Source of the DNA: a virus
DNA: 51,598 bases
Strand: one strand, 5' to 3'
Virus record (IMG/VR): IMGVR_UViG_3300024505_000296
Location: 1 to 51,598 of that record
Part shown: positions 27,601-35,492 of the stretch, in pieces
Position numbering within the stretch: the stretch's first letter is position 1
Layout of the letters: each line of letters opens with the position of its first letter
The notes under the pieces: generated by a model
What the model was told of the DNA's origin: nothing
The model's database searches: none
Seen by the model: only the letters and a program-made list of their open reading frames with translations
Translations under genes and position numbers: made by a program

Positions 27601-28318
27601 CAGCGACTACTAAATTTTTTACATAAATGGTATTGCTGGTTATGTTGCCTCTAGTAGTCACAGACTGTAGATTGTCAGTTTCTGTAACACCGAAACTTTC
27701 GAATTTTAATTCTTGTGGGCCGCCGCGTGTGATAGAAATACCACGCACAGGAGTTATAGTGATGCTTTGATTAGCACCTGCTGTGCTGCTAAGGTTGATA
27801 TCTGTAGTTGCTAAAGGAACAGTCATGCTGTATTCAGCAGAGTTAATGTTCACAGATCCTGTATCTTGATCGATACCGTTGACAAACATACCAGCACCTA
27901 AAGTTATGTTTAGGCTGTCTCTGACACTTTTGGCTTCCAGGGTAGATCCAACAACAGGCAGTGTAGGATGGAAAAATCTCACAGTCCTAAAGGTGTCTAT
28001 ATAGGCTGTATCATAAGGAAAAGTATAATCAGCTACTAGCAAATGATTCGACCCAGATCCAACTGACAGCAGATCTATAGGAACGATTTCCCTAGCATTT
28101 TGCTCAGTGGTTGCCAGTTTAAATGTGTTGGCTGTGAGATAGATAATGTAATACTTGTGTCCGTCTACTAATCCGCCTATACTGGTTCCGCCACCGTTAT
28201 AATATATAACACCTTGATAATTATTGAATCCGTGGCTGTTCTTTGTAATTACGTCTGTACCAATGTTAACCGCTGTAGCAGGGTTAAACGTTATCGGGCT
28301 AGTTGAAATCGCTGGCAT
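24629..28318 (-). CDS. Long repetitive tail-fibre/adhesin protein
   Basis: A 1229-aa protein on the minus strand. N-terminal ~430 residues are beta-rich. Then about eight related units of 40-50 residues follow, each with TATTVNAFGAATTV-like sequence ending in an ITGGDLTTN-like turn. The C-terminal part repeats LTTSGNFALTLTT and LATLAGSESLTNKKLGSLTS. Such glycine/threonine-rich repeats form trimeric beta fibres. AAAAGGACAGGA precedes its ATG, and an AATAAATA late promoter lies at 28339-28346. The opposite-strand frame at 25029-26957 is a shadow. Confidence 0.88.
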   Translation of the reverse strand: MPAISTSPITFNPATAVNIGTDVITKNSHGFNNYQGVIYYNGGGTSIGGLVDGHKYYIIYLTANTFKLATTEQNAREIVPIDLLSVGSGSNHLLVADYTFPYDTAYIDTFRTVRFFHPTLPVVGSTLEAKSVRDSLNITLGAGMFVNGIDQDTGSVNINSAEYSMTVPLATTDINLSSTAGANQSITITPVRGISITRGGPQELKFESFGVTETDNLQSVTTRGNITSNTIYVKNLVVADIESSDGGLSGITISAGDNVTGTGTIGNPLLLSPDETQSSSAARTVTINFTAAGDGMLDYTAVYKVLDSIVSGSVVLQRQDPSTLIWSNLDSASGVVALQSYQISNIYSEVYNGAVNYRIIIDWTGNTGNVSYRIRVSFNPAPVTGVTMLTTDTDNQTLTLGSSGGTIYLNSRVDTNGLRIFENNIIGTNSNDDIVIDLNGTGALELRATTLKTDQTSFNLINTTATTLNIGGSATTITMGAATGTFNINNPTLTTPNLSTFNMNGANPSVSTTSTGTASVFNTNALTGNLFGAATAVNIGANSGTLTIGNPTITGTNATSLNLNGSSPSITTTSTGTVSVFNTNAVTGNLFGAATTIDIGASGGAGTLTIKNDNVVINGDLQVKGGDITTNQTSFNLIDGTATTVQAFGAATTLTFSTAGGTTTFRSDVVINQDLQIKGGDLTTNALTFNLLNTDATTINAFGAASTVNLATVGTTIEIGNSSGTTNINNNLVVDLDLQVKGGDITTDQTSFNLLNTTATTVNAFGAATTVSIGAATGTTTVNNALTASPANLNVTFSPTGTGTVTVNPATAGTINNMSIGVTTAAAGRFTTLKVKDTSAAFDLSVIPTSSTALTAGRSLTVDVINADRTVKLNGNIDLGGNLTTANALTTSGNFALTLTTTNTTNVTLPTTGTLATLAGSESLTNKKLGSLTSNGIVTTSGGDGTLSVTATTGSGSVVLGTSPTISGTSTSITNVGTFALRDTSAAFDLTIAATSSTALTAGRTLTLDVVNAARTVKLAGNIDIANNLTTSGNFALTLTTTASTSVTLPTTGTLATLAGSESLTNKKLGSLTSNGIVTTSGGDGTLSVLSTTGTGNVVLGSNPTLVSPTYGNSSSTSDADATVDASTTTFYAYVQSASGTARTINISNLTAGREVRIYLRNTNAATKAITITASTTASGFANVAMAGSFVGANAVGQVSASTITLAATSGTAMVTVFNANGTIAGSAV

Positions 28319-28338
28319 TATCCTGTCCTTTTACCAAG

Positions 28339-28346
28339 TATTTATT
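28339..28346 (-). promoter_or_regulatory. Late promoter AATAAATA, minus strand
   Basis: Read on the minus strand, CAATAAATACTT precedes the 1229-aa fibre gene, about 15 bases of leader to its ATG. It pairs back-to-back with GATAAATA at 28360. Confidence 0.6.
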
Positions 28347-28359
28347 GTTTTTGACAAAG

Positions 28360-28367
28360 GATAAATA
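28360..28367 (+). promoter_or_regulatory. Late promoter GATAAATA
   Basis: Ends 9 bases before ATG 28376, so the leader would be about 3 nt. No ribosome-binding site can fit. Confidence 0.65.
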
Positions 28368-28375
28368 TTCGTACT

Positions 28376-29818
28376 ATGGAACAAACCAACATTGATCAAA
28401 TACTCGGTGGCTTGGCTGATGAGCTAAAAGCCATTTCTGCTGCTAACAAAGTCACTGCGCCCGGAGAAATACTAGCTGTTATTGAACAGAATCTAGCTAG
28501 TCTTTTCAGGAATGTACCCTACGGTTCATTGAGCGGAGACCACATAGAAGGCGGAAAAATCAAAAATTTCAGCAGCTCTGGTATAAGAGATTCTGCTACA
28601 AAAACTGTTCTGACTATCGACGACACAGGAATCAAAACTAGAAATGCCAGCATCGACAACGTTGATTCCAATCTAAATGTATCTAAAACATTGACTGCCA
28701 ACGAGCTAGTAGTAGTCAACGATCTCACAGTATCAGGCATTTTAAGAGCCAATTTAGAAGTAGACTACAAAAAAATACTCAATCAGATTCCGCAAAGAGC
28801 CTTTACAGGCGATATGATCGCAGGCGGTACTATAAGAAACTTTGCTAGTACCGGTATACGAGATGTAGCTACTAGTCCAAAGATCGTAGTCCAAGATGAT
28901 GCTGTAGCGATAGAAGCACTCAAGACTCCTTTAATCAAAGGCGATGTCGCTGTAGAAAACTCACTCACAGTCAAAGATGCCAGGATTACTGGCACACTTA
29001 CTGCTGAAGTAATTACTGTAAAAGAATTAAGAACTGATATCAGGATTGAAAGATCTACACCATTAGAATTCGTAGAGACAGCAGACAGTCCTATCATAGG
29101 AAAAGGGCTAGTTTGGAAAAGCGGTAAGAGTCCTAAACAACTGATATTAAAAGATCAAGAAACTATTTGGTCTTCACAAAATATAGATCTAGCACAAGAA
29201 CGTTCTTACATGATAGACAGTGTGTCTGTGCTGAGTGTAAAAGAACTTGGGCCCACAGTTTCCAAGAGCAGACTCAAAGAAGTCGGCAATCTTAATAAAC
29301 TAACAGTGTTGGGAGATGTAAACTTCAATGATGTATTCGTTTACAATTCTGTCAGCGATAGGATTGGTATAGGCATAGAACAAGGACACAGCAAGCTATC
29401 TGTATTCGAGCATAATGTAGAAATCATGGTAGGCACTAAAGATCAAAGCAAGGCTGTGATCGGAACTTTTGCCAGCAATGAATTACATCTAGTCACAGAT
29501 GATACTTCAAGGATCGTGATTGACGGCTCTGGTAATACCACAGTGGGCGATGCCAATAATCCAAAACAGGTCAAGATATTTGGCAAGGTTAGTATAGGTA
29601 TCAAGAATCCAGATCCTTCAGTTTCACTACATGTCGACGGACCTATCAGGATCGCAGATCGACTACAGTCATATGGTTCAGCAGCACCTATCTATGGTAC
29701 TTACAAGAAAGGTGATATTGTTTGGAATTCAGAACCTGCTATCAATCAACCCATAGGTTGGGTATGTGTAGCAGACGGTAGCCCTGGTATCTGGGCCAAG
29801 TTTGGTATGATCGGATAA
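28376..29818 (+). CDS. Tail-fibre-like virion protein
   Basis: A 480-aa protein. It holds two related modules with GDHIEGGKIKNFSSSGIRD (about 58-76) and GDMIAGGTIRNFASTGIRD (about 142-160), then beta-rich sequence and a fibre-type segment GIKNPDPSVSLHVDGPI near residue 405. The C-terminal part GDIVWNSEPA...IGWVCVADGSPGIW is typical of phage fibre tips. Nearly leaderless from a late promoter. Confidence 0.82.
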   Translation: MEQTNIDQILGGLADELKAISAANKVTAPGEILAVIEQNLASLFRNVPYGSLSGDHIEGGKIKNFSSSGIRDSATKTVLTIDDTGIKTRNASIDNVDSNLNVSKTLTANELVVVNDLTVSGILRANLEVDYKKILNQIPQRAFTGDMIAGGTIRNFASTGIRDVATSPKIVVQDDAVAIEALKTPLIKGDVAVENSLTVKDARITGTLTAEVITVKELRTDIRIERSTPLEFVETADSPIIGKGLVWKSGKSPKQLILKDQETIWSSQNIDLAQERSYMIDSVSVLSVKELGPTVSKSRLKEVGNLNKLTVLGDVNFNDVFVYNSVSDRIGIGIEQGHSKLSVFEHNVEIMVGTKDQSKAVIGTFASNELHLVTDDTSRIVIDGSGNTTVGDANNPKQVKIFGKVSIGIKNPDPSVSLHVDGPIRIADRLQSYGSAAPIYGTYKKGDIVWNSEPAINQPIGWVCVADGSPGIWAKFGMIG

Positions 29819-29820
29819 AG

Positions 29821-30411
29821 ATGCCAGTCCTAGCGATAGGAAACGGTGAAAGCCGAACAAACATAGATCTAACACCGTATACTAAAAAATATCTCACAGT
29901 AGGTTGTAATGCTCTGATCAGAGACTACGATGTCGATCATCTGGTCTGTGTAGATCGAAGAATGGTCACGGAAGCAGTAGCATTAAACAAACAATGTCGC
30001 ATCTATACTAGACCAGATTGGATCGATCAATTTCAATCATATCCCCAAGTAACTACGGTACCCAAATTGCCTTATAAAGGTGATCAAAGAGCAGACGAGC
30101 CATTCCAATGGGGTAGTGGACCTTATGCTATATTGCTAGCTGCCAATCTATGTACAGACACAGTATACATGATGTCTTTTGATCTATATGGAAAAGTAGA
30201 CAAGGTCAACAACGTGTACAAAGGTACATCCAATTATGTCAAAGACGATTCTCATGCTATAGATCCTAGTTATTGGATACATCAAACCAAAAAAGTATTC
30301 GAAAGTTTTCCAGAGTTAACATTTGTGATAGTCAACGATGATGATTGGCCTAATCCATTAGAATGGCGACTGCCCAATGTGGAACTAATCAGTTTTAAAG
30401 ATTTCTCTTGA
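29821..30411 (+). CDS. Glycan-modifying-type protein (DUF115/sialyltransferase-like fold)
   Basis: A 196-aa protein starting AIGNGESRTNIDL, with GCNALIRDY and DHLVCVDRRM. The GNGxSR / GCN pattern resembles DUF115-like and small glycosyltransferase-type phage proteins. Catalytic residues cannot be named. Starts two bases after the fibre gene, so it may modify the fibre or virion glycans. Confidence 0.55.
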   Translation: MPVLAIGNGESRTNIDLTPYTKKYLTVGCNALIRDYDVDHLVCVDRRMVTEAVALNKQCRIYTRPDWIDQFQSYPQVTTVPKLPYKGDQRADEPFQWGSGPYAILLAANLCTDTVYMMSFDLYGKVDKVNNVYKGTSNYVKDDSHAIDPSYWIHQTKKVFESFPELTFVIVNDDDWPNPLEWRLPNVELISFKDFS

Positions 30412-30417
30412 CCATGT

Positions 30418-30425
30418 TATAAATA
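30418..30425 (+). promoter_or_regulatory. Late promoter, exact TATAAATA
   Basis: The exact T4 late octamer follows the 29821 gene. The leader to ATG 30526 is about 95 nt and begins with an 8-bp hairpin GTAACATT-ATTA-AATGTTAC (30430-30449). Confidence 0.7.
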
Positions 30426-30429
30426 TCCT

Positions 30430-30449
30430 GTAACATTATTAAATGTTAC
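30430..30449 (+). promoter_or_regulatory. Leader hairpin upstream of queD-like gene
   Basis: GTAACATT pairs perfectly with AATGTTAC around ATTA. It lies at the predicted 5' end of the late transcript and could stabilise it. It does not match the preQ1 riboswitch consensus as far as I can judge. Confidence 0.6.
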
Positions 30450-30525
30450 GAGGACTAAGACGCTCACCCCTCTTTAAATACTCTGCGTGTCATCAAACTT
30501 GCTCATTTGTTACAGGAGACTAGAG

Positions 30526-31065
30526 ATGGCAAAATATTACTCAACAAAAACTTACGGCAATGACAGAGGGCTGTCATGCTGTTTTAGACAATGGCGTTCA
30601 ACACATAGCCATTGTTCACTATTACACGGTTACTCTATCGGAATCAAACTGATTTTTGAAAGTGAAACCCTAGATGATCGCAATTGGGTCATGGACTTTG
30701 GAGGTCTAAAGGCATTCAAAGAATGGTCAGAATTTATGTTTGATCATACCTTGGTAGTCGCCCATGATGATCCTCATCTTGAAAAATTTCAAACGCTAGC
30801 AGAATTGGGTTTGAATGATGTAGGAGGGATCTGCGATCTACGTGTAGTCGACGGAGTCGGTTGTGAAAAGTTTGCCGAATTGGCATACAAAACAATGGAC
30901 GATATCTTGAAAACGTTCCAAGCAGGTAAAGTTTGGCGTTACACTGATCATAGAAACAATTACCTAAAAGCGTTCGAACCTCGCTATCCTGTAGGCAGCG
31001 GTGTGAGGATCAAGAGCGCAGAAGTATTCGAACACGCAGGTAATTCCGCGATCTACGAAGGTTAA
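30526..31065 (+). CDS. queD: QueD-like 6-pyruvoyl/6-carboxy-tetrahydropterin synthase
   Basis: A 179-aa protein of the PTPS/QueD family: THSHCSLLHGYSIGI with Cys30 and His34, DDRNWVMDFGGLKAF and FDHTLVV, all in family order. QueD makes the 6-carboxy-tetrahydropterin precursor of preQ0, used for queuosine tRNA or for 7-deazaguanine phage DNA. The usual second zinc His of HGH is Tyr36 here, so activity needs proof. ATG 30526 follows AGGAG. Confidence 0.78.
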   Translation: MAKYYSTKTYGNDRGLSCCFRQWRSTHSHCSLLHGYSIGIKLIFESETLDDRNWVMDFGGLKAFKEWSEFMFDHTLVVAHDDPHLEKFQTLAELGLNDVGGICDLRVVDGVGCEKFAELAYKTMDDILKTFQAGKVWRYTDHRNNYLKAFEPRYPVGSGVRIKSAEVFEHAGNSAIYEG

Positions 31066-31067
31066 TC

Positions 31068-31766
31068 ATGCTCAATGTGATCTGTTTAAAACACGGAACC
31101 AAGTACAGTTCCGATTATGTAAACAGATTGTATAACATGATCGAGAGGCATCTAACGGTGCCTCATCGTTTTGTCTGCTTCACAGACGATCCTTCAAATC
31201 TAAACACAGCTATCGAAATACGTATGCTGCCAGACAATCACCTACAAGGTTGGTGGTGGAAACCATATGTATTCAAAAAAGATCATTTTCCAGAAGGAGA
31301 TACTTGCTTCTTTATAGATCTAGATATGGTCATTGTACGAAACATCGATCATTTGATTTCCTATAGGTCAGGAGATTTTGTAGGACTGAGAGACCCTGGT
31401 CGTGTGTTTAGGAGAGATTATCAAAAATTAGGCAGCGCAGTCATGCGTTGGCCAGCAGGAAAATTTTCTAATATATGGGATGATTTTGTAGTCAAATTTG
31501 AAACTATCTGCGCTAGACTACACGGAGATCAAGATTGGATATATGATCTACACAAAAATAACATTTACTTCTATCCAGACGAATGGATCAAAAGTTATAA
31601 ATGGGAAGTACGAACTAGGGATGAAATTTTAGGCTTCGGTAAGAATTCAAAATTTAAATTCGTATCTAATCCCAAAGTTTTAAAAGAAACTGCTGTGTTG
31701 GCCTTCCACGGGTATCCTATGGTACACGAAGTTCAAGATCCTATTATCGTAGACAATTGGAGATAG
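31068..31766 (+). CDS. Glycosyltransferase-like protein with DxD motif
   Basis: A 232-aa protein with FFIDLDMVIVRNI (DxD at Asp84/Asp86), a common donor-binding motif of GT-A enzymes, an HGDQDWIYDL block and GWWWKPYVFK. It fits a GT8/GT-A type sugar transferase. Two bases after the queD-like stop. Could glycosylate phage or host surface. Overlaps 34 bases at its 3' end with the minus-strand gene. Confidence 0.72.
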   Translation: MLNVICLKHGTKYSSDYVNRLYNMIERHLTVPHRFVCFTDDPSNLNTAIEIRMLPDNHLQGWWWKPYVFKKDHFPEGDTCFFIDLDMVIVRNIDHLISYRSGDFVGLRDPGRVFRRDYQKLGSAVMRWPAGKFSNIWDDFVVKFETICARLHGDQDWIYDLHKNNIYFYPDEWIKSYKWEVRTRDEILGFGKNSKFKFVSNPKVLKETAVLAFHGYPMVHEVQDPIIVDNWR

Positions 31767-32566
31767 GGCGAAAGCAGGCTCTGAGGAATGCCTTCTCTCA
31801 TTTCATCTTCAGTCCATTCACACCAACAAATATCATTAGCCCATTGTTCTCTATCCAATCTTGGTAGATTTTCGATCAAAGAAATATCAGTAGCAGAAAC
31901 AGGTGCTGCCAAACTGCTTCTATCTACTATAGCCGGAACTCCTGCTATAACAGATTCGATACCAGGATTGCTATTATGGTTAATAACACAATAGGCATCC
32001 AGAAGTTCTTGTTGGAAAGGTTTAGAATCGTCAACTTCCACTCCACTAACCGCAAACTTAAATCTAGGATGTTGGCGCAACACTATATTCCTGTCTGTAT
32101 ACTTTCGAACTTCTTCTATTATATTTTTGGTCCAGGTAATAGGATCAGGCTGACCTGCCCACTGTTGGCTGTGTGCGTGTTGAGAACATATGATTATCTT
32201 TCCGTCATTGTTCTTCCAAGGCTGTAGTTCTATTCCTAATTTCTTTCTACGTGTCGAATCTTTTGGACCTTGTACAAAATAGTGTCCTGCGTTTATGCCG
32301 TTGACTCCTATCTTCCAAGTGATATCTCTTTTCAGTCCGCCGATTTCCAAAACTACTACCGGCTTGTTTTGGGCTCTATATGAATCAAAAACAGCTTTGT
32401 TGAATCTCATACGACCATACCAAAGCACACTCCAGATAACGGCTACGTCACCGTCTCCGGAATTATAAACGACTTCGTGTCGAAATTTTTTCAAACCTCG
32501 AGCAAAGGATTCGAATATGGGCGGACTATTCATGGCCCCGAAATTGGTGTAGAGATCAAATTTCAT
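31733..32566 (-). CDS. Putative glycosyltransferase-type protein (capsule-processing-like)
   Basis: A 277-aa minus-strand protein with alternating strands and helices. INHNSNPGIESVIAGVPAIV in the C-terminal half resembles the donor-binding region of GT-B or capsule polysaccharide (KDO-type) transferases. RQHPRFKF precedes it. No ribosome-binding site is seen and AATATATA lies just upstream, so it may be leaderless too. Target unknown. Confidence 0.6.
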   Translation of the reverse strand: MKFDLYTNFGAMNSPPIFESFARGLKKFRHEVVYNSGDGDVAVIWSVLWYGRMRFNKAVFDSYRAQNKPVVVLEIGGLKRDITWKIGVNGINAGHYFVQGPKDSTRRKKLGIELQPWKNNDGKIIICSQHAHSQQWAGQPDPITWTKNIIEEVRKYTDRNIVLRQHPRFKFAVSGVEVDDSKPFQQELLDAYCVINHNSNPGIESVIAGVPAIVDRSSLAAPVSATDISLIENLPRLDREQWANDICWCEWTEDEMREGIPQSLLSPYLQLSTIIGS

Positions 32567-32576
32567 ACTGTATATA

Positions 32577-32605
32577 TTGACTTATAGCTCTGTTGATAGT
32601 ATAAT
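32577..32605 (+). promoter_or_regulatory. sigma70 promoter giving a leaderless mRNA
   Basis: TTGACT (32577-32582) and TATAAT (32600-32605) are 17 bases apart. The seventh base after TATAAT is 32612, the A of the ATG. Confidence 0.87.
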
Positions 32606-32611
32606 AAGACT

Positions 32612-33073
32612 ATGACTAAGACTATCTTCTATAAAAAAGTAGGACGCCGTTATGTTCCGGTTTCGGAATATGACAGCGAATATTTGGATAGCTTTCCAAA
32701 AGGAAATCATTTGGTCAGTGTATATCCGGGAGGTTCTAGTCGAAGATTCAATATCAATCCAAACTACGCTGCTATGATCGCAGCAGGCCGAATTGCCGAA
32801 GATGCTATCAGTCGTGCTGTCTATCAAGCGACAGAAGTCCGACCAAAACGCAAAGCTATGACCCAGGCAGAAATAGATGCTTGGAACAATCTTATCAAAG
32901 TATGGGGAGAAGAAGCTCGTGGCCTTGTTCACCCATCTGCTAGAGAAGTTGCTGAAGTCGGAGTCGCTGCTATGGTAGAAGAAGCTGAAAAACTTTTACA
33001 AAACGAAAGTGTTCGCAAGGCATATGAACATTTTATGCTAATGTGCGAACTTACCAAGGATAAAAATGACTAA
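32612..33073 (+). CDS. Conserved phage protein, probably leaderless
   Basis: A 153-aa protein with the conserved start FYKKVGRRYVPVSEYDSEY, known only as a hypothetical T4-like phage family. C terminus is helical (VRKAYEHFMLMCEL). There is no ribosome-binding site: the promoter -10 box ends seven bases before ATG. Confidence 0.78.
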   Translation: MTKTIFYKKVGRRYVPVSEYDSEYLDSFPKGNHLVSVYPGGSSRRFNINPNYAAMIAAGRIAEDAISRAVYQATEVRPKRKAMTQAEIDAWNNLIKVWGEEARGLVHPSAREVAEVGVAAMVEEAEKLLQNESVRKAYEHFMLMCELTKDKND

Positions 33074-33476
33074 GATTGGTTTTACTTGCTCTACGTTTGA
33101 TCTGTTCCACGCAGGTCATGTGATGATGCTAGAAGAAGCTAAAACAAAATGCGATTATCTAATTGTGGGATTACAGACCGATCCCACACTAGATCGGCCA
33201 CACAAGAATAAACCTGTACAAGGTGTATTTGAAAGGTGGGTACAGCTTAATGGCTGTAAGCATGTGGATCAGATCGTTCCATATGCTACAGAACAAGAGC
33301 TCTACGATATCTTGAATTCTTTTCCTATTGATGTTAGAATATTAGGAGAAGAATACATAGACAAAGATTTTACTGGCAGCGGTCTACCGATGGAATATCA
33401 TTTCAATAGACGCAGGCACAGTTTTTCCACAACCGAATTAAGACAGCGTGTAGTTGACGCAGAAAGCAACAAATGA
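33066..33476 (+). CDS. Cytidylyltransferase-family nucleotidyltransferase
   Basis: A 136-aa protein, TagD/glycerol-3-phosphate cytidylyltransferase-like: FDLFHAGHVMML with the HxGH motif (residues ~16-19) and SFSTTELRQRV at the C terminus, corresponding to the RTEGISTT-type motif. Likely activates a phosphorylated small molecule with CTP. Overlaps neighbours by 8 and 4 bases. Confidence 0.85.
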   Translation: MTKIGFTCSTFDLFHAGHVMMLEEAKTKCDYLIVGLQTDPTLDRPHKNKPVQGVFERWVQLNGCKHVDQIVPYATEQELYDILNSFPIDVRILGEEYIDKDFTGSGLPMEYHFNRRRHSFSTTELRQRVVDAESNK

Positions 33477-34501
33477 CTAAACGTATAGGGTTTGCCTGTA
33501 AATGGATCGACGGTCCTAGCCAAATCGACGGCATCAAACAGAAGGACGACTGTAAGCAGTACAATACAGGTAGCACCACTGTGGCATGGTTAAATAGACA
33601 GACGAGAGAAGTAGCAGAACAAAAGCTATGGGATCTAGCTAATGCTAATATCGAAGCTACTCGTAAACTTGTCGAACGTGTAGGAGAATTACCCGATGAA
33701 CTCCGTATGGTCCGCCTTAGCAGTGATATTCTTCCTGTCTACACTGAGCCTAGCTGGTCTTACTATTATCGTCAGCCTGATGTCCGCTTACATCTTGAAA
33801 GAGCCTTTTCGAGTGTGGGCGATCTGGGACGCAGTCGGGGGGTACGCCTTAGCTTTCACCCTGGTCAATTTTGTGTGTTGGCTAGTGATAATGATGACGT
33901 TGTTAGTCGCTCTATAGAGGAGTTCGAATATCATGTGGACATGGCTCGCTGGATGGGATATGGCAAAACGTTTCAAGACTTTAAAATCAATGTTCATATC
34001 GCAGGCCGACAAGGCCCAATGGGAATACGTGCTGCGTTGGCTAGGATGACTCCCGAGGCCCGTAACACGCTAACTATCGAAAATGATGAAATGACTTGGG
34101 GCATAGAAGACAGCATCGAGCTAGTCAACGATTGTGCCCTTGTACTAGATATACATCATCATTGGGTAAACTCAGGAGAATATATCGATGCTAATGACGA
34201 CCGTGTTAAAAGGATTATTGATAGCTGGCGGGGTGCTAGCCGCCCTGTGCTTCATTACTCTGTCAGCCGTGAAGATATATTGGTTGGACACGACATGTAT
34301 ACCCTTCCTGATATGGCCCAACTGCTGAGCCAAGGATACAAAAAACAAAAACTCAGAGCTCATTCTAACTTTTACTGGAATCAACCAGCAAACGAATGGG
34401 CTCTGAGTTTCCGAGACAACTTCGATATCATGTGCGAGAGCAAAGCTAAAAATCTAGCTAGTTTCGCACTATACGAAGAAGCGCAACAGTTAGGCTGCTG
34501 A
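33473..34501 (+). CDS. uvdE: UV DNA damage endonuclease (UvdE/UvsE)
   Basis: A 342-aa protein with the UvdE TIM-barrel signature. FACKWIDGP opens it, RLSSDILP follows, then SFHPGQFCVLAS, NVHIAGRQG, LTIENDEMTWG with a Glu ligand, and LDIHHHWVNSG. These give the His/Asp/Glu metal centre. It nicks 5' to UV photoproducts and other lesions. Confidence 0.92.
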   Translation: MTKRIGFACKWIDGPSQIDGIKQKDDCKQYNTGSTTVAWLNRQTREVAEQKLWDLANANIEATRKLVERVGELPDELRMVRLSSDILPVYTEPSWSYYYRQPDVRLHLERAFSSVGDLGRSRGVRLSFHPGQFCVLASDNDDVVSRSIEEFEYHVDMARWMGYGKTFQDFKINVHIAGRQGPMGIRAALARMTPEARNTLTIENDEMTWGIEDSIELVNDCALVLDIHHHWVNSGEYIDANDDRVKRIIDSWRGASRPVLHYSVSREDILVGHDMYTLPDMAQLLSQGYKKQKLRAHSNFYWNQPANEWALSFRDNFDIMCESKAKNLASFALYEEAQQLGC

Positions 34502-34759
34502 TTTTGGTTTACGGCCGCGTTTAGGCGTTCCTTCTTTCTTCTGAGCAGGCTTCTTAGCAGGAGCCTTTTTCTTTGGAGTAGGAATGCTCTTTACAGCAGC
34601 TTCTGTAGCAGCTTCAGCTACGCTAACTGGTGGTTCAACTTTATATGGGGCTACTGGTGTAGAATTAGCTACAGCTACCGCAGAACTATCTGTAGTAGGA
34701 CTGCCTGCCGGTAATACAGTTGTACCAAACCCAAAAAGCTGTTTTAGAAATTTAATCAT
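34490..34759 (-). CDS. Small protein with basic AT-hook-like tail
   Basis: An 89-aa minus-strand protein with an Ala/Pro/Val-rich middle and a basic C terminus (KKKAPAKKPAQKKEGTPKRG then RKPK). KRGRKPK resembles an AT-hook, suggesting DNA binding. AAGGAG lies six bases upstream, so it is a real gene. Its end overlaps uvdE. A GCTAAATA late-like box lies upstream. Confidence 0.72.
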   Translation of the reverse strand: MIKFLKQLFGFGTTVLPAGSPTTDSSAVAVANSTPVAPYKVEPPVSVAEAATEAAVKSIPTPKKKAPAKKPAQKKEGTPKRGRKPKSAA

Positions 34760-34777
34760 GTTAATCTCCTTACAGCC

Positions 34778-34785
34778 TATTTAGC
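34778..34785 (-). promoter_or_regulatory. Late-like box GCTAAATA, minus strand
   Basis: Upstream of the basic protein gene at 34759, and two bases from the plus-strand box for the superoxide dismutase. Confidence 0.45.
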
Positions 34786-34786
34786 T

Positions 34787-34794
34787 GGTAAATA
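34787..34794 (+). promoter_or_regulatory. Late-like box GGTAAATA
   Basis: The TAAATA core ends 6 bases before ATG 34800, predicting a leaderless mRNA for the superoxide dismutase gene. Confidence 0.55.
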
Positions 34795-34799
34795 TAGTC

Positions 34800-35357
34800 A
34801 TGAAGGACATAAAGACCTATATCAATTTAATAGAAGTAGCAGACAAACAGCTCAGGCAAGAGCCACTGCCTTATAAAAGAACCGAGCTAGATCCTGTTTT
34901 GAGTGAAAAAACTCTGGATTATCATTATGGTAAGCTAGCTAAAGCCTACGTAGAACGTTACAATAAAGGTGAAGGTGATTCAGATTTTAATAAAGGCGGA
35001 GCAGTACTACATAACATTTATTTTTCACAGCTAAAGCCGCCCGGTGGTGCTAATCGCCCATTCGGTGCTAGTGAAGAACTTATAGAAAGAAAATACAAAT
35101 CGTTCGACAGTTTTAAAGAAGAATTTTTAAAAACTGCTATGACTATACAGGGCAGCGGTTGGGTGTTTATGGACAGACAAGGTGAAATAAAGACTATAAA
35201 AAATCATAATATCACCGGTGATCCTACTAGGATAGCACTGTTAGTAGATTGGTGGGAACACGCTTGGGCATTAGATTACCAAGCAGACAAAGACAAATAT
35301 ATGAATAACTTTTGGCGCATAATAGATTGGGCCATAGTAAATGATAGATTACAATAA
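34800..35357 (+). CDS. sodB: Fe/Mn superoxide dismutase
   Basis: The 185-aa protein has all four metal ligands of the Fe/Mn-SOD family in order: His42 (LDYHYGKL), His71 (VLHNIYF), Asp150 and His154 (VDWWEHAWALDY). IQGSGWVFM and the final MNNFWRIIDW are also typical. It converts superoxide to H2O2 and O2 in the cytoplasm. No signal peptide is present. No ribosome-binding site is seen; the late box predicts a leaderless message. SOD genes are rare in phages. Confidence 0.92.
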   Translation: MKDIKTYINLIEVADKQLRQEPLPYKRTELDPVLSEKTLDYHYGKLAKAYVERYNKGEGDSDFNKGGAVLHNIYFSQLKPPGGANRPFGASEELIERKYKSFDSFKEEFLKTAMTIQGSGWVFMDRQGEIKTIKNHNITGDPTRIALLVDWWEHAWALDYQADKDKYMNNFWRIIDWAIVNDRLQ

Positions 35358-35373
35358 CTAAAGGAGACCAAAC

Positions 35374-35490
35374 ATGTTAGAAACAGTATTTTGGATTTTA
35401 GTAGGTGCATTCGTGGGCTGGCATATTCCACAGCCATCTTGGGCTAAGGCTTTGGAAGATAAAGTCAAAGGTTTTTTTATTAAGGACTAA
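35374..35490 (+). CDS. 38-residue membrane-anchored phage protein
   Basis: MLETVFWILVGAFVGWHIPQ then PSWAKALEDKVKGFFIKD. One hydrophobic helix followed by an amphipathic basic helix. AAAGGAG lies seven bases upstream. Very similar short proteins occur in T4-like phages. It lies between sod and iscU. Confidence 0.75.
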   Translation: MLETVFWILVGAFVGWHIPQPSWAKALEDKVKGFFIKD

Positions 35491-35492
35491 TC

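Noticed and set aside
30430-30525. preQ1 riboswitch before the queD-like gene
   Set aside because: There is only a simple perfect hairpin and no recognisable pseudoknot pairing with the ribosome-binding site.
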